In this document: piece after piece, positions 56,386-64,000 of the stretch
Numbering within the stretch: the first letter of the stretch is position 1
How the letters are laid out: every line of letters begins with the position of its first letter
Source: Membranihabitans marinus
GTDB taxonomy: Bacteria > Bacteroidota > Bacteroidia > Chitinophagales > Saprospiraceae
Reading direction: 5' to 3'
Length of the DNA: 64,000 nucleotides
Assembly: GCF_021729155.1 (NCBI RefSeq)
Contig: NZ_JAJQYA010000005.1
Coordinates: 124,001 to 188,000 of the forward strand
Program-made: the position numbers and the translations under genes
The notes under the pieces: model-generated
What the model saw: the letters and a program-made list of their open reading frames with translations, nothing else
The model's database searches: none
Told to the model about the DNA's origin: nothing

Positions 56386-57384
56386 GTGAGTAAACTTAGA
56401 TATTTCGAACTTTATAAAAAATTTATCAATAACACGATCACTGTATCTGAATATAAAATATTCATACATTGGGTTAAGCAAGAAGAGAATCAATTTGTGG
56501 TGAAGGAATATATGGCAGAGCTGTGGGAAACGGACCTAAAAGATAAAGATCTGCAGCCTAAAACTTGGAATGAATTTTTATCCCAAATTGATATGCCTTC
56601 TAATTCACCCCAAGTTGATCAAGTTAACAAGAAATATTTTATACCAGTTATGCGCTGGGCGGCAGCTATTTTGCTTTTAGTCGTCATGGTCTATGGTGTC
56701 AGTCAATTGTTATTTAATGACGATAAAATATATTCCACGGATTTTGGTGAAACCTTAACTATTGATCTAGATGATGGAAGTAAAGTCATTCTCAACGCCA
56801 ATTCTACATTGGTTTGGGATGAAAACTGGCAGCGTAAAGGATTGCGTAAAGCAGAATTAATTGGAGAGGCATATTTTGATGTTCAACATATGGAAGGAGA
56901 GGTGAAATTTCAGGTTGAGACCGAGGATTTAAAAGTCAATGTCCTGGGGACAACTTTTAATATCAATAACCGACGGGATGAAACCGAGGTGGAATTAAAA
57001 ACAGGGAAAATTGTATTGGATCTAAAAAGCGAGGAGCAGGCTCAATTGGAAATGGCTCCGGGAGATAAAATAGATTTCTCCGTCATGAAGGATAAATTAG
57101 TTGTTACACGTAATAAAACTAAAGCTGCCGAAGATCTTGATTGGGTGAATGGGGTATTGAATTTCGAAGATGTATCGGTTTCTGATATGTTTACAGAGAT
57201 TGAGGATTTATATGGTAAAAAATTCCTTGTGGTCGATAAAAGTTTACTTGAGCGTCGGATGTATACCAGTATTCCTTTCTCAGATTGGCCTTTGGTTTTA
57301 CAAACCATAGAAATTTCATTAGGAGTTAAGATAGAAGAAAATAATAATGAATTGAAGATTAAAAAAATAAGTAAGGAGGAATAG
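56386..57384 (+). CDS. FecR-family anti-sigma factor
   Basis: This 332-residue protein has an N-terminal cytoplasmic domain (1-85), one transmembrane helix (about 87-107, MRWAAAILLLVVMVYGVSQL), the FecR domain (about 115-230: TLTIDLDDGSKVILNANSTL, GEAYFDVQH, VNVLGTTFNI) and a C-terminal DUF4974 domain. It holds the divergent sigma factor and releases it when the STN-domain receptor binds ligand. The start is GTG at 56386. An eight-codon ATG reading frame (56367-56393) overlaps it. Confidence 0.93.
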   Translation: MSKLRYFELYKKFINNTITVSEYKIFIHWVKQEENQFVVKEYMAELWETDLKDKDLQPKTWNEFLSQIDMPSNSPQVDQVNKKYFIPVMRWAAAILLLVVMVYGVSQLLFNDDKIYSTDFGETLTIDLDDGSKVILNANSTLVWDENWQRKGLRKAELIGEAYFDVQHMEGEVKFQVETEDLKVNVLGTTFNINNRRDETEVELKTGKIVLDLKSEEQAQLEMAPGDKIDFSVMKDKLVVTRNKTKAAEDLDWVNGVLNFEDVSVSDMFTEIEDLYGKKFLVVDKSLLERRMYTSIPFSDWPLVLQTIEISLGVKIEENNNELKIKKISKEE

Positions 57385-57436
57385 TTTGGCGACAGCCTCC
57401 TTACTCATATTAAAAACCCTTTAAATAGATTTTGCT

Positions 57437-60400
57437 ATGAAATTAAATTTATTTACTCAAAATAGAGTAATGATTCCCATTATTTTATCATTTTTTATAG
57501 CCATGCAGCTGCCTCAAGCAGCTCCCATGGAGGCATATCGTGATAATGATATTGCATTTACGGAGGCTATTAAGGATATCAGCAAGCGTTTTGATGTCTA
57601 CTTTACCTTTGATTTGGCTTTGGTTCAAGGTCTTAAGGTAGATCAGGAATATACTGAAGTATCTGATGTGACAGAAGCTATTGATTTGTTATTGAAAGAT
57701 ACTGATTTGAAGTTTCAAATCTTGCAAAAACGTTTTGTGATCCTTTATAAAAATGATGCTGAAGGATTGAAGTCCATGGAGGATATGATTAAGCATATGG
57801 AAGGCATTATGCAGCAGCAGAAGGAAGTTGTACGTAGACAAACAGCTAAAGTTGTCCCTCTTTCAACCCAGACACTCATGGATATATATAACAAGCGTTT
57901 GGTGGTTAATGTGACAGGTAGGGTTGTGGATCAGACTGGTCAACCTTTAGTAGGAGTTAACGTCTTAGTCAAAGGAAGAGATAAAGGTACAGCGACAGAT
58001 TTTGATGGAAAATTTTTGTTAGAAGATGTAGATGAAAATGCAGTATTGGTCGTGTCATATATAGGATATCAAACTCAAGAGATTGCATTAATGGGTAAAA
58101 CAAACATTGAAGTGGTATTGCAATCAGATTCTGAGTTGTTGGATGAAGTTGTGGTTGTGGGCTATGGTAAGCAAACTAAAAGGGAAGTAACTGGTGCAAT
58201 TTCTTCCATTTCATCAGAAGAGCTTGGAGAAATTCCAACGGATGGTTTTGCAAGGGCATTATCGGGCAAAGTCGCTGGTGTGCAGATACAGCAAACTACG
58301 GGTGCCCCTGGTGGGAATATGAATATAAGAATTAGAGGAACGGGTTCAATTAATGCGGGTAACGATCCACTGTATGTAATTGATGGATTTCCTGTAGAAC
58401 AAGCTAATATAGGTGGAGTTGATCAAGGGACGAATCCTTTGTCTTCAATAAATCCCGATGATATATTATCAATAGAAATTCTGAAGGATGCCGCAGCAGC
58501 ATCGATATATGGTTCAAGGGCAGCAACAGGTGTTGTCTTAATAACTACCAAGCAGGGGCAAGAAGGTAAAGCCAGAATTAATTTTAATGCTTCTTTAGGG
58601 ACTCAATCTGTTATTAATAAATTGGATTTGATGAATGGGGATGAATTTCTTGACTTAGTTCGAGAAGCTTACGCAAATGCAGCTAATACCAATGATGTTG
58701 GTCTCCTTCCTCCTCAATTTTTATCAAATGAGGCTCAATATAGAGGCGTAAATACAGATTGGCAAGACCAAATATTTAGAAATGCACCAGTAGCTAATTA
58801 TCAATTATCTGCTTCTGGTGGCAATGAAAAGATGAATTATTATTTGTCTGGTGGGTATTTAAACGAGGAAGGGATAGTTAAATCTTCAGGATTTGAAAGA
58901 TATTCCTTGAGAGTCAATGTACAATCAGAGTTAAATGATAAATTAAAGTTAGGAGTAAATCTAACACCTACCTATTCAGTTTATGATGAGGTTAAGGCGG
59001 AAGGTCATTGGGCAAATGGCGGTGTAATTAATATAGCTGAAATTCAATTTCCATTTTTGCCATTAGAGTCCAATATGGAATCTTTTGTAGATAACGATGC
59101 GACCTTGCGGTGCTGTAATGTTACGAATCCTTTATTAAATATCGAACACTATGATGGAAAGAGTTCTCAATTTAGAACAATTGGTAACGGATATTTAGAA
59201 TTTGAATTAATTAAAAACTTAGTTTTCAAAACCAGCATAGGTGGAGATTTTTTAACCTTTAATAGGAGTGAGTTTATTCCCAATATTATAACTCGAAATT
59301 CAGAGGATGATTTTTCAAATACTAATTCTTTCTTTCAAACAACATGGTTGAATGAGAATACCTTGAATTATAAAAAAGATATAGGTGGGCATAAATTTAA
59401 TTTTTTAGGTGGATTTTCATATCAAAAATTTGATCAAAACAATACAAGTATAGAGGCGAGAGGCTATTCTAATACTATTGTGAAAACAATCAATAGTAAT
59501 TCCAATACTATATCAAATGCTATAACTAGTATACAAGAATGGTCCTTGGTTTCATTATTTGGAAGAGTAAATTATAACTATGATAATAAATATTTTTTGA
59601 CAGCATCTATAAGACGAGATGGGTCTTCAAGGTTTGGAGCAAATAATAAATATGGTACATTTCCATCGGTTTCTGTTGGATGGTCAATTCTTGATGAAGC
59701 TTTTTTACAACAGGCAAAAAATTTAAGTGAATTAAAGTTAAGAGCTAGTTATGGTATTAGTGGTAATAATAGAATTGGAAATTATGCTGCTTTAGGATTG
59801 TTACAGCCTAATACTTACGTCTTGGGACAAGGTACAGGAAGCAGTGTGAGTGGATTTAGTCCCTCTTCAATTGCCAATCCTGACCTTACTTGGGAAACAA
59901 CTAGTCAATACAACATTGGGATGGAAGTAGGTGCTTTTAATGATCGATTATTTTTTAGTGTAGATTATTATAATAGTGAAACTGATAATCTCCTATTAAA
60001 TGTACCTATTCCTACAGTGTCTGGTTTTACTTCTGCTTTGCAAAACCTAGGGGCGATACGAAATTCGGGAGTTGAATTTTTATTTAAAGGAAATATAATT
60101 AATACTGACGATTTTGATTGGACAACTAATTTTAATATTTCTTCTAACAAGAATGAAGTTCTGAAATTAGGGGAAGAAGGAGATCCTATTATTTCTGGAG
60201 GGGCTATAGGAGGAATACATATTACAGAAATAGGAGGTGAATTGGGTGCTTTTTATTTGTTGGAACAAGAAGGAATATTTCAAACACAAGAAGAAATTGA
60301 AAATTCTGCCACATGGAATATTTCAAGAGGTACTTGGCCAGGAGATGTGAAATATAAGGATAATAACAATGATGGAGTAATAGATGCAAACGATAGAGTG

Positions 60401-60925
60401 GTTGTTGGGTCTCCTTTCCCTGATTTTATTTGGGGGTTGAGTAATTCCTTTAAGTATAAAAATATTGATTTAAATGTGGTTTTAAATGGAGTACAGGGCA
60501 ATTCGGTTTTACATATTAATCGTCGATTTATTGAAAATCTTGAAGCCAATCAAAATCAGCTTGCTGTTGCAGTAAATAGATGGAAATCACCAGAGGAACC
60601 CGGAAATGGTATAGTTCCTAGAGCCAATTCAACTACAAGTGGGAATAATAACCAGGCCTCTACTCGATGGTTAGAAGATGGATCTTTTATAAGAATACAG
60701 AATATTACATTAGGCTATAATGTTACTGGAGAGGTTTTGTCTAAGTTAAATGCAAGGAGTTTGAGATTGTATTTAGGAGCAAATAATTTGGCTTATTTCA
60801 CTAAATATTTAGGGTATAATCCTGAAGTAAGTTATCAAGGGGGATCTGCCCTTAATCCAGGTGAGGACTATGGTTCTTATCCTTTGGCTAGAAGATTTAC
60901 TTTGGGTATTAAATTAGGGATTTAA
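57437..60925 (+). CDS. SusC-family transporter with STN signalling domain
   Basis: This 1162-residue transporter has a signal peptide (to about residue 28), an STN domain (about 35-105, IAFTEAIKDISKRFDVYFTF) and a carboxypeptidase-like domain (about 155-235, GRVVDQTGQPLVGVNVLVKG). The link LDEVVVVGYGKQTKREVTGA is followed by the plug (VIDGFPVEQ, LKDAAAASIYGSRAATGVVL) and a barrel ending FTLGIKLGI. The STN domain contacts FecR in the periplasm, making this a signalling transporter. Its 3' two-thirds look richer in A/T than the first third. Pairs with SusD 11 nt downstream. Confidence 0.95.
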   Translation: MKLNLFTQNRVMIPIILSFFIAMQLPQAAPMEAYRDNDIAFTEAIKDISKRFDVYFTFDLALVQGLKVDQEYTEVSDVTEAIDLLLKDTDLKFQILQKRFVILYKNDAEGLKSMEDMIKHMEGIMQQQKEVVRRQTAKVVPLSTQTLMDIYNKRLVVNVTGRVVDQTGQPLVGVNVLVKGRDKGTATDFDGKFLLEDVDENAVLVVSYIGYQTQEIALMGKTNIEVVLQSDSELLDEVVVVGYGKQTKREVTGAISSISSEELGEIPTDGFARALSGKVAGVQIQQTTGAPGGNMNIRIRGTGSINAGNDPLYVIDGFPVEQANIGGVDQGTNPLSSINPDDILSIEILKDAAAASIYGSRAATGVVLITTKQGQEGKARINFNASLGTQSVINKLDLMNGDEFLDLVREAYANAANTNDVGLLPPQFLSNEAQYRGVNTDWQDQIFRNAPVANYQLSASGGNEKMNYYLSGGYLNEEGIVKSSGFERYSLRVNVQSELNDKLKLGVNLTPTYSVYDEVKAEGHWANGGVINIAEIQFPFLPLESNMESFVDNDATLRCCNVTNPLLNIEHYDGKSSQFRTIGNGYLEFELIKNLVFKTSIGGDFLTFNRSEFIPNIITRNSEDDFSNTNSFFQTTWLNENTLNYKKDIGGHKFNFLGGFSYQKFDQNNTSIEARGYSNTIVKTINSNSNTISNAITSIQEWSLVSLFGRVNYNYDNKYFLTASIRRDGSSRFGANNKYGTFPSVSVGWSILDEAFLQQAKNLSELKLRASYGISGNNRIGNYAALGLLQPNTYVLGQGTGSSVSGFSPSSIANPDLTWETTSQYNIGMEVGAFNDRLFFSVDYYNSETDNLLLNVPIPTVSGFTSALQNLGAIRNSGVEFLFKGNIINTDDFDWTTNFNISSNKNEVLKLGEEGDPIISGGAIGGIHITEIGGELGAFYLLEQEGIFQTQEEIENSATWNISRGTWPGDVKYKDNNNDGVIDANDRVVVGSPFPDFIWGLSNSFKYKNIDLNVVLNGVQGNSVLHINRRFIENLEANQNQLAVAVNRWKSPEEPGNGIVPRANSTTSGNNNQASTRWLEDGSFIRIQNITLGYNVTGEVLSKLNARSLRLYLGANNLAYFTKYLGYNPEVSYQGGSALNPGEDYGSYPLARRFTLGIKLGI

Positions 60926-60936
60926 AAAAAGATAAA

Positions 60937-62310
60937 ATGAAAAAATTAATATTAATTTCTATTACGATATTTTCTTTATTGAGTTGTAACGAAAGTCTTA
61001 ATATTGCACCTGCATCTCAATTAAGTAATGATAATTTTTATCAATCAGAAAATGATTTTATTGCAGCCATTAATTCTGCATATAATACTTTGAGATCAGG
61101 CGGTTTGTACGGTGATGTGATATTGTTTGGCGACATTCGAGCAGACATTGGTCGGCCTTCAGTTTCAGGATCCGTTACAACAAGGTCTGACATCGATGAA
61201 TTTTCAGTTAATTCCACTAATTCAGAAATTCAAGGAACTTGGCAAGATGGATATAGCGGAATTAATCAAGTGAATAATATTTTGAACTTAATCGATGAAG
61301 CTGATATTGATGCGGATATAAAATCTAGAATAAAAGGTGAGGCTCACTTTATACGAGGCCTAATATATTTTTATCTAGTGCGTTTATTTGAAAATATTCC
61401 TATAGTCAGAGTGCCTATATCTCCAGCGGAATCTACAACCATTCCTCAGAGTAATGCAAACGAAGTATATGAGCTTATTGAATCAGATTTTGAATTGGCG
61501 GTGCAATTGCTGCCGACATCGTATGATTTGGAGAAGGGAAGGGCTACTTCGATAGCTGCAAATGGTATTTTGGGGAAGGTGTTACTTACCCAAAATAAGT
61601 TTCAGGAAGCTAAAGAAGTACTAATGAAAGTTGTAGGTTTTGAGGGCCAGTTTGTTGAATTGGAACCAAATTTTATGGATGTTTTTGATATTGGTAATGA
61701 ATACAATTCCGAAATAATATTCGCGGTTAGATGGACCAATGATGGACAAAATGGAAATGGATTTAATTATTCATTTAGAAATATAAATCAGCCTAGTCTG
61801 AGAATTGAAGAGGCTTTTCATAATTCATTTGAGGTGAATGATATTCGAAAAGCTGCAACGGTAGATTCAACTTCTTCATTAATTTATCTGCTTCAAAATA
61901 AATATCCAGAAGCGAATAATGGGCAAGGAGAAAGTGATTGGCCTGTATTGAGGTATGCAGATGTGCTGTTAATGTTGGCAGAGGTTGAGAATGAATTAGG
62001 CTATCAATCATCTGGTGTGGCTTTTGAGTATTTAAATAGGATTCGTAATAGAGCTGGTTTGGATGATTTAAATTCAAATGATTTGCCAGATCAAAATTCA
62101 TTTAGATTGGCTGTTGAGAATGAAAGATTACATGAACTTGCTTGTGAAGGTCATCGATGGTTTGATTTGGTGAGGACAAATCGATATGTTGAAGTATTAA
62201 CCGAAAAAGGTTATTCAGTAAATGATTATCAAAAAATATTTCCAATCCCTCAAAGAGAAATCGATAATATCAATGATGAATCAATCCTTAAGCAAAACCC
62301 AGGTTATTAA
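60937..62310 (+). CDS. SusD/RagB-family lipoprotein
   Basis: This 457-residue protein starts with a lipoprotein signal ending LLSC and has the SusD helical TPR scaffold: NDNFYQSENDFIAAINSAYN, IKGEAHFIRGLIYFYLVRLF and YADVLLMLAEVENELG. The C-terminus has ENERLHELACEGHRWFDLVR and IFPIPQREID. It belongs to the classic SusD_RagB family, unlike the SusD-like_2 protein at 54 kb. Surface ligand-binding partner of the STN-SusC. Confidence 0.95.
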   Translation: MKKLILISITIFSLLSCNESLNIAPASQLSNDNFYQSENDFIAAINSAYNTLRSGGLYGDVILFGDIRADIGRPSVSGSVTTRSDIDEFSVNSTNSEIQGTWQDGYSGINQVNNILNLIDEADIDADIKSRIKGEAHFIRGLIYFYLVRLFENIPIVRVPISPAESTTIPQSNANEVYELIESDFELAVQLLPTSYDLEKGRATSIAANGILGKVLLTQNKFQEAKEVLMKVVGFEGQFVELEPNFMDVFDIGNEYNSEIIFAVRWTNDGQNGNGFNYSFRNINQPSLRIEEAFHNSFEVNDIRKAATVDSTSSLIYLLQNKYPEANNGQGESDWPVLRYADVLLMLAEVENELGYQSSGVAFEYLNRIRNRAGLDDLNSNDLPDQNSFRLAVENERLHELACEGHRWFDLVRTNRYVEVLTEKGYSVNDYQKIFPIPQREIDNINDESILKQNPGY

Positions 62311-62535
62311 TTTTTAAACTAAATACTTTTTAATATTGAATCTCAGTATTGTTGGGTTTTATAGAGTAGTTAAATAATTGTATTTTGTATATAAATGGCT
62401 ATTCGGTTTTTTATAGCTGAAATCAAGAATGTATTGGAAGCTTTTGGTGTTGAGTTCAATTATTTATAACTAATTATGGGCTTTTTAATTGGTGTTTTTT
62501 TCATTGTTTATTTTCGATTGAGAAATTTTTTTAAT

Positions 62536-63951
62536 ATGATAGGTGGATTTTTAAGGCAGTTTTCGATTTTATTGTTACTGTTAATTTCGATACCTGTTTT
62601 TGCACAAATTGATACGAATTTTCATTATTTAGGCTTCGATGATTTTGTTGATGTTGGCGAAAATTGGCAAGAGATTAGCAAAATCTTTTGGGGATTTGGC
62701 GATTATTCAAATGTAGAAATGATGGAAGAAGGGGATGGTGTTTTAGTAAATATTCCAACTTCAGAAGATAAATCTCATTTGATAACAGAATCCACTTTTG
62801 GTGACATAGAATTGTCCTTGGATTTTATGATGGCTCATCAATCCAATTCAGGCATTTATTTAATGGGGCGTTATGAAGTTCAATTATTTGATAGTTGGAG
62901 GAAGATATTTCCCACCTATGCTGATTGCGGAGGTATATATCAGAGATGGGACGATAATCAAGAATTTAATAAAGGATACGAAGGTGTACCTCCATTATTG
63001 AATGCTTGTCGTGCTCCTGGGCTTTGGCAAAATTTGAGGATCTTATTTAAAGCACCACGGTTTGATGAAAATGGAATTAAAATTAGTAATGCAAGGTTTG
63101 TTAAGGTTTATTTAAATGATATATTAATCCAAGATGAAGTGGAAATATCAGGTCCTACGCGGTCTACCTATTTTAAGAATGAGGAAGCATTTGGACCACT
63201 GATGATTCAAGGAGATCATGGTCGGGTGGCGATTAGAAATTTAAAATATAGAGAGTTGGAAATAATTGATACTGTATTGGATCGTACAGTAGTAGATCCC
63301 ATTATTTTAAGACCTCTACAAGAACCTTATATTCTTAGAAGCTTTCTAAATTATAAAGATGAAAAATTGCCTTATGTGGTGTCTGTTGGTTATCCAAATG
63401 GGGTTAATTATTCTTTTGATACTCGTCAAGGAAGTTTGCTTCAAGTTTGGCGAGGTGATTTTGTGGAAACCACAGGAATGTGGCATCGCCGCGGAAATTC
63501 ACAAGTAGCCAAACCATTGGGAAGTGTAGTTCACTTGTCTGATGAACCCCATTTGTATATTTTGGATAATATTTATCAACCATGGGTTGATAAATATGAA
63601 TTAGATTATCTCAAAATGGAAGGATATATGTTGGATGAAGATCGAGATCCTACATTTAAATTCAGGCTAGCCGATATAGAAATTAGTGATAAAATCAATC
63701 CCTTAGAGGACCAATCAGGATTACATCGCAGGATTCAAGTTGACTCTAGTCTCGAAAATCTTGTTTGTCGACTTATATCTGGGGAAATTATTGAGAAAAT
63801 AAATAATAAACTTTACCGCGTTGATGACTCTTATTACATTCAAGTAGATGATAGATATACTATTCATTTGGTGGAATTCGATCAAAAAATGGAATTGAGA
63901 GTGATGATGCAGGTGTGTGGAGGGGATTTAGAATATAAAATTATCTGGTAA
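62536..63951 (+). CDS. DUF1080-domain secreted protein with C-terminal extension
   Basis: This 471-residue protein has a signal peptide ending in FAQ from ATG 62536; an ATG at 62476 would add 20 hydrophobic residues and is less likely. The first part (about 25-250) is a DUF1080/LamG-like jelly roll: IELSLDFMMAHQSNSGIYLMGRYEVQLFDSW, GGIYQRWDD, APGLWQNLRILFKAP and GPLMIQGDHGRVAIRNLKYREL. The C-terminal part (about 260-471) is not assigned; WHRRGNSQVAKPLG is conspicuous. Same locus as SusC/SusD, so it may act on the imported glycoside. It is 2 nt upstream of the next gene. Confidence 0.8.
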   Translation: MIGGFLRQFSILLLLLISIPVFAQIDTNFHYLGFDDFVDVGENWQEISKIFWGFGDYSNVEMMEEGDGVLVNIPTSEDKSHLITESTFGDIELSLDFMMAHQSNSGIYLMGRYEVQLFDSWRKIFPTYADCGGIYQRWDDNQEFNKGYEGVPPLLNACRAPGLWQNLRILFKAPRFDENGIKISNARFVKVYLNDILIQDEVEISGPTRSTYFKNEEAFGPLMIQGDHGRVAIRNLKYRELEIIDTVLDRTVVDPIILRPLQEPYILRSFLNYKDEKLPYVVSVGYPNGVNYSFDTRQGSLLQVWRGDFVETTGMWHRRGNSQVAKPLGSVVHLSDEPHLYILDNIYQPWVDKYELDYLKMEGYMLDEDRDPTFKFRLADIEISDKINPLEDQSGLHRRIQVDSSLENLVCRLISGEIIEKINNKLYRVDDSYYIQVDDRYTIHLVEFDQKMELRVMMQVCGGDLEYKIIW

Positions 63952-63952
63952 T

Positions 63953-64000
63953 ATGAAAGCGATTAGACGGAGAAAATACCTCAATCGAATGTTGTTAAAA
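63953..64000 (+). CDS. Start of a gene with Tat-like N-terminus (partial)
   Basis: Sixteen codons are visible (MKAIRRRKYLNRMLLK) before the window ends. The R-R-R-K-Y-L stretch resembles a twin-arginine signal, as in secreted Gfo/Idh/MocA oxidoreductases, which often follow DUF1080 genes. That identity is a guess by context. It starts one base after the previous stop codon. Confidence 0.45.
   Translation, partial: MKAIRRRKYLNRMLLK

Noticed and set aside
61793-62101. 102-residue open frame on minus opposite susD
   Set aside because: It is antisense to the conserved C-terminal half of the SusD protein and has low-complexity His/Asn/Leu content; a shadow of the real gene.

Overview
The window reads as chromosomal DNA of an AT-rich member of the Bacteroidota, most likely an aerobic marine, Saprospiria-like or Flavobacteria-like lineage. 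The placement to order is inference. The phylum is supported by two SusC/SusD pairs, a gliding-motility lipoprotein GldB, a fused CcoNO cbb3 oxidase with its maturation genes, an atpD-atpC pair split from the rest of the ATP synthase genes, ECF sigma/FecR/STN-TonB receptor regulation, and several promoters of the Bacteroidota TAnnTTTG type. Four genes appear to use TTG or GTG starts. No rRNA, tRNA, CRISPR array, prophage or intact transposase was seen.

Layout. 1-5.1 kb (minus strand): cbb3 oxidase cluster ccoI-ccoS-ccoNO-ccoQ-ccoP, with ccoP cut by the window edge. 5.4-8.7 kb: surface lipoprotein, TonB-dependent receptor and a convergent Fur/Zur-type regulator, probably a metal uptake module. 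9-18.2 kb: housekeeping genes (outer membrane protein, 2OG-Fe(II) oxygenase, gldB, nadC, PfkB kinase, nadA, an RsmI-like methylase, scpA, a gamma-glutamylcyclotransferase-like gene). 18.2-22.8 kb: a three-gene operon of a DUF5691-like protein, a MoxR AAA+ ATPase and a DUF5682 protein whose motifs look like the TraB/Tiki/EreA enzyme fold. 23.3-25.1 kb: atpD-atpC. 25.2-27.9 kb: DUF2911, DUF547 and a fructokinase-like gene. 28-32.5 kb: a MacB/MacA-type ABC exporter operon. 32.6-35.6 kb: parC and a VOC-domain gene. 36.4-38.5 kb: an ECF sigma factor with a membrane/beta-barrel partner carrying a triplicated N-terminal motif.

38.6-49.9 kb is the most unusual part. Two intergenic clusters of hairpins (38.58-38.90 and 49.14-49.85 kb) contain four copies of one multi-hairpin module. 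Its loops and linkers are conserved, while almost every stem has a different, still self-complementary sequence. Both clusters end in the same roughly 110-bp tail. They bracket a 10-kb catabolic block: a DUF1080 lipoprotein, an orphan helical-repeat protein, ribokinase, a GRP-type sugar transporter, three tandem divergent nucleoside hydrolases and a sulfatase. The block reads as a nucleoside-scavenging pathway: exported hydrolases release ribose, the transporter imports it and RbsK phosphorylates it.

50.7-64 kb: a SusC/SusD pair, a MITE-like palindrome, an ECF sigma factor, FecR, a SusC with an N-terminal STN domain, a second SusD, a DUF1080 protein and the start of a gene with a Tat-like N-terminus. 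This looks like a glycan or glycoside uptake locus under sigma/anti-sigma control.
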